Source of the DNA: Pleurodeles waltl | Taxonomy: Eukaryota > Chordata > Amphibia > Caudata > Salamandridae | NCBI RefSeq assembly: GCF_031143425.1 | Contig: NC_090446.1 | Coordinates: 1,020,105,066-1,020,169,065 of the forward strand | DNA: 64,000 bases | Reading direction: 5' to 3' | Part shown: in pieces, positions 46,659-57,397 of the stretch | Layout: each line of letters opens with the position of its first letter | Position numbering within the stretch: position 1 is the stretch's first letter | The notes under the pieces: generated by a model | Told to the model about the DNA's origin: nothing | Seen by the model: the letters and a program-made list of their open reading frames with translations, nothing else | The model's database searches: none | Translations under genes and position numbers: made by a program

Positions 46659-47945
46659 ATGGCCCATGCTACAGGGGAAAGGGCCCCAGCCTTCATGTTG
46701 GAGGAGCTGGAGAGGCTCGTGGATGGGGTCCTACGCCTGTATGGGCATTTGTATGGGTCTTTACACCAACAGGTGATGTATGTGTGTACTGGCAGTATGT
46801 CATTTGGGGGGTATAGCTGCAGGCAATGTGAATGAAGAGGTACCGGTAATGTGTGTGCTTGATGTGTGGCAAATGCTGTAAGTAGGCCATATGTGTGAAA
46901 GGCTGGATTGTATTGTTCATGGTGTCCCTCTGTCTGTGTTTCCTTCGTAGGTCAGCACCGATCAGAAGAAGGGGTTGTGGCGTGCCATCGCCAAGGACAT
47001 GGAGAACCTGGGGGTTCATAGCCGGTGGAGCACCCACTGCGGGAAACTGTGCGAGGACATGAGACGCTGGGCCTGGAAGACTGCAGATGCGCAGCTGGGG
47101 GTAGCCTCCTAACGTGGGAGGGGTGCCGTTGGAGCCTGACCCCCCAAATGGTCTGCATACTGGCGGTGGCCTACCCAGAGCTGGATGGGAGCTTGAGGGC
47201 AGCACAGCAGCCACAAGGGGGTGAGTACAATGTGTGTGACATTCATCATTTGGTATCTGGCACGGGATTTGGGTCCTGGTCAGTGGATGCCCCAATATGC
47301 CAGTTTAGACATTGCTGCGTGGTTCAGCTTAAGTATTTTGGTATGCTTATTTTTAATTGCTAAATAGCTGGCTTTCCTTGGCAGACAGGGATTAGTTGGT
47401 CCCAGTAGATGTGCAGATGGAAGTGTTTGGCTCCTAGCTGCTGTAGTATCTAGCCAATGGTATGACAGTTTGGTCCATACTGCCCATTCTTAGTCCCAGT
47501 GAGTGATAATGATGTGTTTGCCATCTGTGCTGTTGGTGCTGTGATTGACCCTGTGCTCCCTTTCTTTCTCCCTCCCTCCTTTTGTCATCCTGTCCATGTG
47601 TGCATTAGCATCATCTGGCAAGTGGAGCAGGGACACTGGCGAGTGAGGGAGCTGCTGCCCACGGGATCCAGGAGGCAAAGTCCACTGATGCCAAGGAGAC
47701 CAGTGCACCCAAAACAACAGACAAGACTTGCACAGATAAACACAGGCACCACACTTCAGCCCACAAGCACACACACAGCCAACACACAGATGCACACACA
47801 ACATCAGGCACTGCCTCCACTGTCTCCCCCTCCTACTCCTCCCTCACAGTCACATCAGCACTTACACCTGCATGCACAGCATCAACAGTCCCAGATCCTG
47901 CCACCTGCACAGCCTTGCCCACAGTCACAACAGCAGACCCGCAGA
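46659..47945 (+). pseudogene. Harbinger 2 SANT2-type protein, 5' part, broken
   Basis: Exon A (46659-46772, 114 nt) starts MAHATGERAPAFMLEELERL and ends at GTGATG, a weak donor. Exon B (46951-47220) follows TTCGTAG and ends before GTGAGT; it reads STDQKKGLWRAIAKDMENLG then a TAA and a TGA relative to element 3, with a 1-bp deletion. Exon C starts near 47630 and is Gln/His/Pro-rich with stops and a large internal deletion; the L2 LINE interrupts it at ~47946. Exon A has exactly the same length as in element 3. The domain is SANT/trihelix-like; this copy cannot encode the full protein. Confidence 0.7.
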
Positions 47946-50860
47946 CATCAATCAATCAATCAAAAGATTTATAAAGCGCGCTATGTACCCGTTAGGGTTT
48001 CGAGGCGCTGGGGGGGGGGGTGCTGCTAACGTTCGAAGAGCCATGTCTTGAGGAGTCTCCTGAAGGTGAGGAGGTCCTGGGTCTGGCGAAGAGAGGTGGG
48101 GAGAGAGTTCCAGGTCTTGGCGGCGAGGTAGGAGAAGGATCTGCCGCCATAGGTCTTGCACTGGATTCGGGGGACGATGGCGAGGGCGAGGTTGGCAGAG
48201 CATAGTTGACGTGAGGGAACGTAGAAGTTGAGTCTGGAGTTCAGGTAGGTGGGTCCGGTGTTGTGGAGTGCCTTGTGTGCGTGGGTGAGGAGTTTAAAGG
48301 TGATCCTCTTTTCCACGGGGAGCCAGTGGAGGTTCTTCAGGTGGGGGGAGATGTGACATCGGCGGGAACGTCGAGGATCAGGCGGGCGGCTGCGTTCTGG
48401 ATGCGTTGGAGTTGTTTGATGTCTTTCGTTGGGATGCCTGTGTAGAGTGCGTTGCCGTAGTCGAGTCTGCTACTGACGTGGGCTTGGGTCACCGTCTTTC
48501 TGGTTCCTGTTGGAATCCACTTGAAAATCATGCGGAGGGTGTTGAAACAGGAAGAGGAGACAGCGTTGACCTGTTTGGACATGGTGGGAGCGGAGTCGAG
48601 GATGAAGCCCAGGTTTCGTGCGTGGCTGGCAGGGGTGGGTGGCGGGCAGAGGGCGGTGGGCCACCAGGAGTCGTTCCAGGCCGAGGGGGTGCGTCCGAGG
48701 ATGAGGACTTCCGTCTTGTCGGAGTTGAGTTGCTCATCCACTCGGCGATGGATTTCAGTCCCTCGAGGAGGTTGGTTTTGGCGGTGAGAGGATCTTTGGT
48801 CAGGGAGAGGACGAGTTGGGTGTCGTCGGTGTAGGAGATGATTCTGAGGTTGTGTTGGCGGGCCAGTTGTGCGAGGGGGGCCATGTAGACGTTGAACAAC
48901 ATTGGGCTGAGTGAGGAGCCTTGGGGGATGCCGCAGATGAGGTTGGTGGCTTTGGAGCGGAAGGGTGAGAGTCGGACTCTCTGAGTTCTGTCGGAGAGAA
49001 AGGATGAGATCCAGTTGAGGGCTTTGTCTTGGACGCCCGCCTCGTGGAGACGGTTTAGTAGGGTGCGGTGGCAGACTGTATCGAAAGCGGCTGACAGGTC
49101 TAAGAGGATCAGGGCTGAGGTTTCGCCATTGTCCATTTGTTGTCTGATGTCATCTGTGGCGGCGAGGAGTGCGGTCTCAGTGCTGTGGTTTCGTCTGAAA
49201 CCAGATTGAGAGGGGTCTAGGATGGCGTTGTCTTCTAGGAAGTGGGCGAGTTGTGCGTTGACGATCTTCTCGATGACTTTCGCTGGGAAAGGGAGGAGGG
49301 AGATTGGACGGAAGTTTTTGAGATCGTTGAGGTCAGCCTTTGGTTTCTTGAGGAGGGGTTGGATTTCTGCGTGCTTCCAGCTGTCCGGGAAAGTAGCGGT
49401 GTCGAAGGAGAGGTTGATGATCTTGCGGAGTTTGGGGGCGATGGTGGCGTCAGCTTTGTTGAACACGTGATGTGGGCAGGGGTCAGCGGGGGATCCTGAG
49501 TGAATGGAGTTCATGGTTTTTCGAGTTTCGGCGTCATCTACTTGAGTCCAGGTGGTGATGCGGTAGGCGTGGGAGGAGTTGCTGGGGGTGGGGTCCGGCG
49601 GAGGTGAGGTGTTGAAGCTGTCGTGGATGGTTGCGATTTTCTGGTAGAAGAAGGTGGAGAGCTCGTCGCAGAGTTCCTGGGAAGGAGGGACGTCGTTGAC
49701 GTTGGCGTTGGGGTTGGAAAGTTCCTTCACGATGCAGAAGAGTTCTTTGCAGTCGTGAGCGTTGTTATTGAGGCGTTCTGTGAAGTGGGAGCGCTTGGCG
49801 AGTCGGATCAGTTGGTGGTGTCTGCGGTTGGCTTCCTTGAGGGTGGCAAGGTTGTCGGGTGTACGCTCGAGGATCCATTTTTTCTTGAGTTTCTGGCAGG
49901 TGCGTTTGGAGGTGGTCAGTTCGTCTGTGAACCAGGCTGGTTTTTCTTATCTTGGTTGGCGGTGGGTCTCTTGAGTGGAGCTAGGATGTTGGAGCAGTTG
50001 AGGATCCATTGATGGAGGTTGATGGCGGCGGAGTCCGGGTCGGTGGGGTCGGGTGGTGGGTTTTTGGCGAGGGTGCTGGCTAGTTGTTCTTCGGTGACTT
50101 TTCCCCAGCGGCGGTGAGGCGGTAGAGGGGTGCGGTGGTGTTCGGTGTTTTTCTTGAAGGTGAAGTGTACGCAGTGATGGTCAGTCCAATGGAGTTCGGA
50201 GGTGTGGCTGAAAGAGATGTGGTTGCTTGAAGTGAAGAGTGGGTCAAGGGTGTGTCCTGCGATGTGGGTGGGGGTGTTGACCAGTTGACAGAGTCCGAGG
50301 TTGGAGAGGTTGGTGGTCAGTGATGCGGTGTTGGCGTCATTGTTGTTCTCCAGGTGGAAATTGAGATCTCCCAGGAGGATGTAGTCTGGAGAGGCGAGGG
50401 CGTGGGTGCTTGTGAGGTCGGAGACGGTGTCGCTGAAGGGGGCTCTTGGTCCTGGCGGACGGTATATGAGGGTTCCTCTGAGGGTGGTGTTGGGGTCCGT
50501 GTGAATCTGGAAGTGAAGGTGTTCGGCTGACTTGAGGGTGTCATCCGTGTGGGTGAGGATCTTGAGGGAAGATTTGTGGGCGATGGCTATTCCTCCGCCG
50601 ATTCCATTGGTGCGATCTCTTCTGGTGATCTTGTATCCGTCAGGGATGGCGATGGCGATGTCAGGGGCCGAGGAGTCGTTCCACCAGGTTTCGGTCAGGA
50701 AGGCCACGTCTGGGGCGGTGGTGTCGAGCAGGTCCCAGAGCTCGATGGCGTATTTTCGTGCGGAGCGTGTGTTGAGGAGGATGCAGTGCAGGTGGTTGGT
50801 GTTGGTTGTTGCTGGCTTCGTTGTTCTGTTGCAGGAGAAGTTGCAGGTGCGGCAGGAGAA
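47946..50860 (-). mobile_element. L2-type LINE, near full length, inserted in SANT2 exon
   Basis: The minus-strand 3' end carries a tail of TGAT units (ATCAATCAATCAATC on the plus strand at 47948). ORF2 covers endonuclease and reverse transcriptase. The 5' boundary is placed near 50860, where Pro/His-rich Harbinger sequence resumes; a target-site duplication was not identified. Two other 3' ends of this family occur at 59518-59566 and 63823-64000. Confidence 0.75.
48026..50800 (-). pseudogene. L2 LINE ORF2: endonuclease-reverse transcriptase, few lesions
   Basis: From the 5' side: LLNTRSARKYAIELWDLLD, APDVAFLTETWWND, GGGIAIAHK, YRPPGP, LLGDLNFHLE and TDHHCVHF are the endonuclease motifs (50780-50090). 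A frameshift near 49920 leads to the RT frame (49730-48528), with FRPISLLPFPAKVIEKIV, SGFRRNHSTETALL, LILLDLSAAFDTVCH, GIPQGSSLSPMLFNVYM and the catalytic SYTDDTQLVLSL, where Thr replaces the usual Ala. A frameshift near 48740 gives LNSDKTEVLILG, then RLDYGNALYTG, and a further one near 48330 gives the C-terminus SFSYLAAKTWNSLP...LLKTWLFER. The motif set is that of L2. Three frameshifts make it nonfunctional but fairly young. Confidence 0.85.
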
Positions 50861-51440
50861 AGGTCCATGCACCCCACACACCACATGCGCAGTCACCATC
50901 ACCACCTCATGCAACACACCCACCTCACTTGCATACACAACCACAACATCCATCCACACATCCTGTTTGACCTCCCCCACCCTGTCTGCCCCTCCAAAGA
51001 CACACAAACGCTACCACTCAGACCCCCATCAGCCATCCACCTCAAACATGCACACTGTCCATGAACTTGCAAGTCCAGCACACCTCCTCCTCCTACAATC
51101 ACTCCCTCTACCTCCACTCACATACCTTCTCCCACGCCCCGCCCCATTGGTCCTAAGAAGCTTTTCCTTTCCCGCCTTGACCTTTTCCATCCACCTACCC
51201 CCATCCTGCCTGTAAGAGAAAAGTCCCACCCCCCAGCCCAGTACCTCCTGCTCAAAATCAAGCCCTGTTCCTCCCCCTAAGACTTCAGCTGCCACTAAGG
51301 GGCACAAGAGTGCCACTCCACCCCCCACCCTAAGCCCACTCCTCCGCCCCTTAAATGGAAGGGTAAAGACCCACCCCTCCAAAACCCAAGCCCAAGGACA
51401 CCCCCTCCCAAAACGAGGCCCCCCACCATACCCACCCACC
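50861..51440 (+). pseudogene. Harbinger 2 SANT2-type protein, 3' part after the L2
   Basis: Pro/His/Ser-rich plus-strand frames continue the exon interrupted by the L2: CACCCCACACACCACATGCG and onward, with VCPSKDTQT corresponding to VSVPPKVHKCKHSDT in element 3. Several stops follow. The last part is a C-rich stretch with no clear protein. Confidence 0.45.
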
Positions 51441-51790
51441 CCTGTCCCCTGAGGTGCCTACCTATTTACGACATGATGCCCCTGCCCAGTGGAGTCCCGC
51501 TGTTGTCAGGAGTCAAGTTGGGCCTTGGACATTGCCCAGTGGCTAATGGTGGACTTTGGACTGGCCAATGGCCCCTTGTATATAGTTGCCTCAATTGTTG
51601 TGGGCGCAGGTCCAGCTAAATACAGAGGTTGGACCTAAGGTATGTGTCGGCTTTCTTTACTTCTGGAGGATGTTGCTGTTGTTTACTCTGCAGATTGTTC
51701 TGGGTGTGTGTTGTGTGTGTATAGTGTGTGTTGTGCATGTGTGTGTGTCTCTCACTCCTCCCTCCCCTGTGTGCTAGGTGGCTATACTCA
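51441..51790. other. Harbinger 2 spacer with TG-rich tract
   Basis: No gene. A TGTGTG-rich stretch lies at 51700-51757; a matching CA-rich tract occurs in element 3 at 53793-53820, showing the two copies are homologous here. Confidence 0.5.
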
Positions 51791-52580
51791 ATGTCATCGT
51801 CTTCGGTGCTGATGCTCCTGGACAGCAATGGCATCAGGAGGACTTCCAGTTCTAGGGCTAGATGTAGCAAATGCCGATTTTGTGAATCGGAAATTGCGAA
51901 TCGGTGCGACTCGCAATTTCCGATTCGCAAAATCGGATGCAGTACGGTGTCTCAGACACCGACTGCGAGTCGCTATGGGGTCGCAAAGACCCACCTCATT
52001 AATATTAATGAGGTGGGTCGCATTTTGTGACCCCATAGCGAGTCCCTGCACTCACAGGGATGGTGGCCTGCTGAAGTCAGCAGACCTCCATGTCTGTGAC
52101 TGCTTTTTAAATAAAGCAGTTTTTTTTTATTTTGCAGCCCATTTTCCTTAAAGGAAAACGAGTTGCAAAATAAAAAAAATAACAAAACCATTTGGTTTCG
52201 GTTTTTCAGAGTAGGCAGTGGTCCATTGGAACACTGCCTGCTCTGAAAACCCCTTTTTGGCAACATTCACAAAGGGGAAGGGGTCCCATGGGGACCCCTT
52301 CCCTTTTGCGAATGGGTTACCACCAATGTGACACTGGTGGTAACTGCGAATTGCTTTGCGACCGCATTCGCAGTCACAAAGCAATTTAGCATAGCAATGC
52401 AAGTAGCAAATAGGAAGAGAATACCCCTTCCTATTTGCGAGTCGCATTCACAATTTGCGAGCCGGTACCGACTCACAAATTGTGAATGTGCATCGCAAAA
52501 GGCATTTTGCATGGCGCAAACTGCGATTTTCGCAGTTTGCACCATGCAAAATGCTTCCTACATCTGGCCCCTAGTTCCAT
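51791..52580 (-). pseudogene. Harbinger 2 transposase exon 1, split by a MITE
   Basis: ATG at 52580 in the context GGCTGCCATGG gives Met-Glu-Leu, then the 716-bp MITE (51856-52571) intervenes. The exon continues from 51855 as ELEVLLMPLLSRSISTEDDD. It aligns with the element 3 exon MEPELHIFPMLFYVLLHHKH. The donor equivalent to GTGAGT of element 3 is mutated to TTGAGT near 51791. The MITE and the donor change would both block correct expression. Confidence 0.6.
51856..52571. mobile_element. 716-bp Harbinger-type MITE
   Basis: The left end GGCTAGATGTAGC pairs with the right end CTACATCTGGCC, and TAG flanks both sides (51853-51855 and 52572-52574). It is full of short inverted TCGCAAAT/ATTTGCGA-like segments and encodes nothing. 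The corresponding position in element 3 is empty, so the insertion followed the divergence of the two copies. Confidence 0.75.
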
Positions 52581-52639
52581 GGCAGCCACAAACTCCTCTG
52601 TGTCCCCTGGAGGTGAGTGTCTCCTTTTATATGATGTGT

Positions 52640-52919
52640 TTCCGCCAGGCTTTTGGTGGTGTTGGTACCACCTCGGAAATCCTGGTGGTGTGTTATGTCA
52701 TAATATGGTGGTCAGATCCTTGTCTTCTGCCTGCCTGGAGATTGCTACTGCCGTGTTCAGGGGTAGTACGCACTGGCGGTTGTGGTGGTACGTTGGCTGT
52801 CTATGGGAGGGATCACCGCCACTGTCATAATTTTGTGGTTATTACCGCCGGCTTTGTGGTGGTGCTACCAGCATCACCAGCATGGCGGTCACCTGATCGC
52901 CAATGTCATAATGACCACC
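52640..52919 (-). repeat. Sub-terminal GGTGGT/GGCGGT-rich end of Harbinger 2
   Basis: Many GGTGGT, GGCGGT and ACCGCC hexamers within 280 bp of the right terminus. Element 3 has GGCGGT/ACCGCC at both ends (53370-53400, 61300-61350). They are candidate binding sites for the element's proteins. Confidence 0.5.
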
Positions 52920-53331
52920 TATGTCTATTTGAGGCAAGGTTCAGAGCCTGATCGTTGATTTAGTGAAATGTGATGTTGCCAGGAAAGCCATCAATGATGT
53001 TAATGGTGAGGTAGTATATATGTCATCAGTGATCAGTCTTCTGCAATGATTTCTGTGACATGTGTGGGGTCATGAGCAGTGCACTGGGGTGTCAGTTATA
53101 CTTGTGTTGCCAAACAAAACTGACAAATATCATTGGTTTTGAGAGTAACAACTGTAAGAAAATGGGTAATTAGTTGAGGAGAATGTGAGTCCTACCCAAG
53201 TAATAAGTCAAAAAATACTGTACAATCAGGCAGTTTCAGTAATTTAAACCAAGGCTCAAATCCTGATAGCTATGTCACAAAGCAGACAGACTTTACTTGA
53301 TAAAATGTGCAAATTATTTAGCAACACTAAG
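52920..53331. other. Host spacer between two facing Harbingers
   Basis: 412 bp without recognised features. It includes the TAT duplication of element 2 at its start and TAA at 53329-53331 before element 3. Confidence 0.5.
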
Positions 53332-54129
53332 ACCCTCATTACAACCCTGGTGGTCGGTGATAAAGCGGCGGTAATACCGCCAACAGGCTGGTGGTAAATA
53401 CAGCCAAATTATGACCATGGCGCAAAGAGCTCAGACAGAGAGCCACTTTACCACACCGACCTCCAGGGCGGAATCAACAGGCACCACGGCGGTAGCTGCC
53501 TACAGCCAGGCGGGAGACAATGTTCCACCCACAGTATTAAAACACCGGAAACCGCCACCTTTTCCGGGACGGTACCAACGACATCAAAAGCATGGCGGAA
53601 ACACTGCACATAAGGGAAACGACTCCCCTGTGGAGACTCAGGGAACAACCACGCCGCCATGGAGCCCGAGCTGCACATATTCCCAATGCTGTTCTACGTC
53701 CTGCTCCACCACAAACACCAACGACAGCGAAGACGACCATGGTGAGTACAGCCGCCTAGCACACAGGGGAGGGGTGGAGGAAAAAGAGAGTGACACACAC
53801 ACGCAACACCCCCACCCCCAACACCATGCAAACAAGCAGATGCAGTAACATAATATATTTACTCTGTACACCTCAGGAATAATGCAAGGACAACACCAAT
53901 GGATCAAAGTGAGTGTAATAAGATAAAAATAGTAGTAATACGTGCATCAAAATAAAAAAGTATGTACAAATGAAGGGACACTGCCTAGTCCTCAATGTTC
54001 GTGGGCCACAGGGCCACATTACAAAGTCCAAGGTCCCACTTGACTCCTGCAACAACACGGAGAGAACACTGCAAGGGCATCAGTTCAAAAATAGGCAGGC
54101 ACCTCAGGGATACGGGGAACGGGGGGCAC

Positions 54130-54560
54130 CTCAGCTGGCAGATGGAGCAACACCACTGGTCCTGGAGGGGGCTCCATGCCCTGTGCTTGGTCCTGGGGAG
54201 TGCAACGCCACAGTCTCTCAAGTGGGAGACTTGCCCACATGCTCTGGAGGGGGCAGCATGCCCTGTGCTTGGTCCTGGGGAGTGCAAGGCCACACTCTCT
54301 CAAGTGGGTGACTTGCCCACTGGTCCTGGAGGGGGCATCGTGCCCAGTGATCTTCATCCTGGGGAGGATGGGGTGAGCGAATGGCTTCTCCACTAGTTCT
54401 GGAGGGGGCATTGTGCCAGGTGATCTTCATCCAGGGGGGGATGGGGTGAGTGGATGGCATCTCCACTGGTTCTGGAGGGGGCATTGTGCCCGGTGATCTT
54501 CATCCTGTGCAGGTTGGGGTGAGTGGATGGCATCTCCACTGGTTCTAGGGGGGGCATCTC
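54130..54560. repeat. 73-82-bp minisatellite at the SANT2 3' end
   Basis: CTGGAGGGGGC recurs at about 54162, 54244, 54326, 54399, 54472 and 54545, so units are 82 then 73 bp long. Each has GATCTTCATCC or CAAGTGGGAGACTTGCCC text. The repeat lies at or beyond the end of the SANT2 coding region. Confidence 0.7.
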
Positions 54561-57397
54561 CTGCAGCCTCAGACAGCTGCCCACTGGTGCTGCTGCTGCT
54601 GGTGGTCATGGCGGTGCTGCTGGCGGAGCTGGTGGTGGGGGGGAGGCTCCAGCCCATCCCCTGCAGCCTTGGACAGCTGCCCACTGGTGCTGCTGCTGCT
54701 GCTGGTGGCAGTGGTGGTGCTGCTGGCAGAGCTGGTGTTGGTGGTGGGAGGAGGCTCCAGCTCATCCCCTGCAGCCTCGGATGGCTGCACCACCATGGTT
54801 GGTGGTGTGGACTCCGACTGAGTCCCATCACCATGCCCCTTGTCCTTTCTGCCAGCTGAAGCAGGCCCCTTGCCCTTCCTGTCAGCAGCTGGGGATGGCT
54901 CCTTGCTCTTCTTAGCAGCAGCTGGGGATTGCTCCTTGCCCTTCCTTTTAGCAGCTGGGGATTGTTCCTTGGCCTTCCTAGCAGCAGCTGGGGGTGGCAC
55001 CTTGCCCTTCCTTGCAGCAGCTGGGGCTGGCTCCTTGCCATTCTTTGCAGCAGCTGGGGGTAGCTCCGTGTCATTCCTTGCAGCAGCTGAGGGTGACTCC
55101 TTGCCCTTCCCGGCAGCACTTGGGGCAGGCACCCTTTCTGTGTGGCTGCCTGGTGCCCGGGATCCTTTCCCACCATGAGCTGCTGGGGACACTACTGGGC
55201 CTGTGGACTGGGTGGCTGAAGTGCTTGGCTGGTTTTAACCACCCTGGCCTGACAGGAAGGACGGGGGGAGGAGGGGGAGGAAAGAGGTCAACAGTGGAGA
55301 GGAAAAGCTTCTCAGGGACATTGGGGCGGGAAGAAGGAGAAGGTTTGGGAGTGGAGGAAGAGGGAGTGGTTGTCGGAGGTGTCTGTCTGTTGTGTTTGGG
55401 TGCAGGTGCATGGGCTGGATGCTGTTGTGTGGTGGATGGCTGTTAGGTGTCTGAGTGCTTGCATTTGTGTACCTTGGGGGGGACAGACACAGTAGGAGAG
55501 GATACAGGGGACGTGTGCAGGGATATGGGGGTGGTGACTGCCAGTGAGGTGTGTGATCTGATAGGTGTGCTGGTGATGCTGGTAGTGGATGAGGATATAG
55601 TGCATGCAGGAGTGAGTGTAGACGCAACTGGGAGGGAGGTGGACGATGAGAAGGAGGGGGCCACAGTGGAGGCAGTGGATGTTGGTATGTCTGCATCTGG
55701 ATGGTGTTTGTGTGAGTGCCTGTGGGATGAAGTGTGGTGCCTGTGTTTGCGTGTGCCACTCTTGTGTGTTGCCCTGTGTGCATGCTCGTCTGCCTGGGTG
55801 CTTGGGATAGGTTGGGGTTGAGGGGAATGGGATTGGGTAGAGGAAGTTAGAGGGGGGAGGGTGGAAACAGAGACACTGGCTGCCATCAGAGAGCAGGCCA
55901 GAGCCTGGATTGATCTCTGTTGGGCCGCCAAGCCAGTGTGAATGTTCTCCCGACATGCATTGGACTATTGCATTTGGGCTACCAGACCCTGGATGGCATT
56001 CACAATGGTTGACTGCCCAACAAAGATGGATCGCAGGAGGACAATAGCCCCCTCACTCAGGGCATCAGGGCTCACTCGGGCAGGACCTGAGGTGCCTGGG
56101 GCGACGGAGATGCCCACCCTCCTGGGTGAGCGGGCATGGGCAACTCATTGAGGGGCTGCTGGGAGGGCGGTGCTGGTACGGGGGTGGCGGCTGTAGCTGG
56201 GGTAGGCACAGAGGTGTCTGCCACCACAAGGGAGCTTCCATCGGAGGAGGTATCCATATCCGAACTATCCCCTCCAGCCTCCGCCATGGTGCTCCTCTCG
56301 CCCTCTTCTTCTATGAGGAAGGTGTCCTCACCGTCGGTGGACTCTGCCTCCTGAGTTCTGTGGGATGCAGCACTCTCCATCACCAGTACCTCTGCTCCTC
56401 CACCAGATGATGCTAATGCACATAAGGATAGGATGACAAAACAAAAAGGGGGGGAAGAGACAAAGGATACACTTGGTCAATTGCTGCACCAAAACCGCTG
56501 TTGGCGTACACAACACACTCAGACACAGGGAACAGCCCTACGCACAGGCAATGCACTACCAATAACAATGCTAGTCACCAGAGCATGAACCTCAGCATAC
56601 CTGGGACCCACACACCCCTGCCCAGTAGTGGATGCCTACTAGCTAGTTTAGAGGAATATCACATCAGAACCCTGCCCAACTTGGTCCTACTCTGCAAAGT
56701 CAGGCCTGGCCTAGGGACACCCACAGGCACACATCCCCCACCTGGAAACCATCCCACCAGGCATAAGTAGTAATGATGGGCACTGTACTCACCCCCTTGT
56801 TGCTGCTGTGATGCCCCCAAGCGCTCATCCAGCTCCAGATAGGCCACCACCAGTATGCAGGCCATCAGGGGAGTCAGGGTTCGACAGACACCCCTTCCTC
56901 GTTGGGAGGCCATCCCCAGCTGGGCCCCCGCCGTCTTCCGTGCCCAGCGTCTCAGGTCCTCCCACCGTTTCCAACAGTGGGTTCTCCGCCTGCCATAGAC
57001 CCCCAGAGACCGCATGTCCTTGGCGATGGCACGCCATATACCCTTCTTTTGATGGGTGCTGACCTGCAGAGGAAATATACACAGGGAAAGGTATTAGGCA
57101 GACCGTCCTACCTGTTACACTCATGGCCCACCATATCCTTTCCCATCCCCTTACGCACAGACATGGCCCAGCATACATGTTGTACGCTGCTTAGGGCCCA
57201 TCCACCAACCCCCCCACACAAGGCCTTCACACACACCACCCCATGCATTCATGCCCCATGCATCGTGCTCACAGTGTACTCACCTGTTGGTCTGGAGGAC
57301 TATACAGCAGTCGGTACAGGGGTAGGACCCCACCCACCAGTCACTCCAACTCCGCCGAGGTGAAGGAAGGGGCCCTTTCCCCAGTCACACGAGCCAT
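54430..57397 (-). pseudogene. Harbinger 3 SANT2-type protein with Ala/Lys/Pro repeat tail
   Basis: Exon A (57397-57284) reads MARVTGERAPSFTSAELE then TGA, and ends at GTGAGT. Exon B (57063-56793, after CTCTGCAG) is open: QKKGIWRAIAKDMRSLG, RRTHCWKRWEDLRRWARKTA (SANT/trihelix core). Exon C begins at 56391 after GAGCAG, with an acidic TDGEDTFLIEEEGE segment, then SPDALSEGAIVLLRSIFVGQ and QRSIQALACSLMAAS after a frameshift near 56080. The C-terminal region (55190-54570) has about eight repeats of ~13 residues like AAARKGKEPSPA, resembling linker-histone tails. It lies within transposase intron 1 on the opposite strand. It is likely nuclear and DNA-binding; this copy is disrupted. Confidence 0.7.

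Larger units (their letters stand above)
42527..52919. mobile_element. Harbinger element 2: decayed three-gene element with nested insertions
   Basis: The left end GGCCCTCATTACAACATTGG matches the reverse complement of the right end (GGTGGTCATTATGACATTGG), and both sides carry TAT (42524-42526 and 52920-52922), the 3-bp Harbinger duplication. It holds SANT1 (+), transposase (-) and SANT2 (+), all broken. An L2 LINE (~47946-50860), a 716-bp MITE (51856-52571) and a 68-bp MITE (46520-46587) were added later. Sub-terminal sequence is rich in GGTGGT/GGCGGT and its complement. It is the same family as element 3 and differs from element 1 in ends and gene order. Confidence 0.82.

Noticed and set aside
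48406..49500. Plus-strand frames of 80-142 codons
   Set aside because: They are antisense shadows of the L2 reverse transcriptase on the minus strand.
55443..55931. 162-codon minus-strand Ser/Thr/His-rich frame as an independent gene
   Set aside because: It is the continuation of SANT2 exon C after a frameshift, as comparison with element 2 shows.
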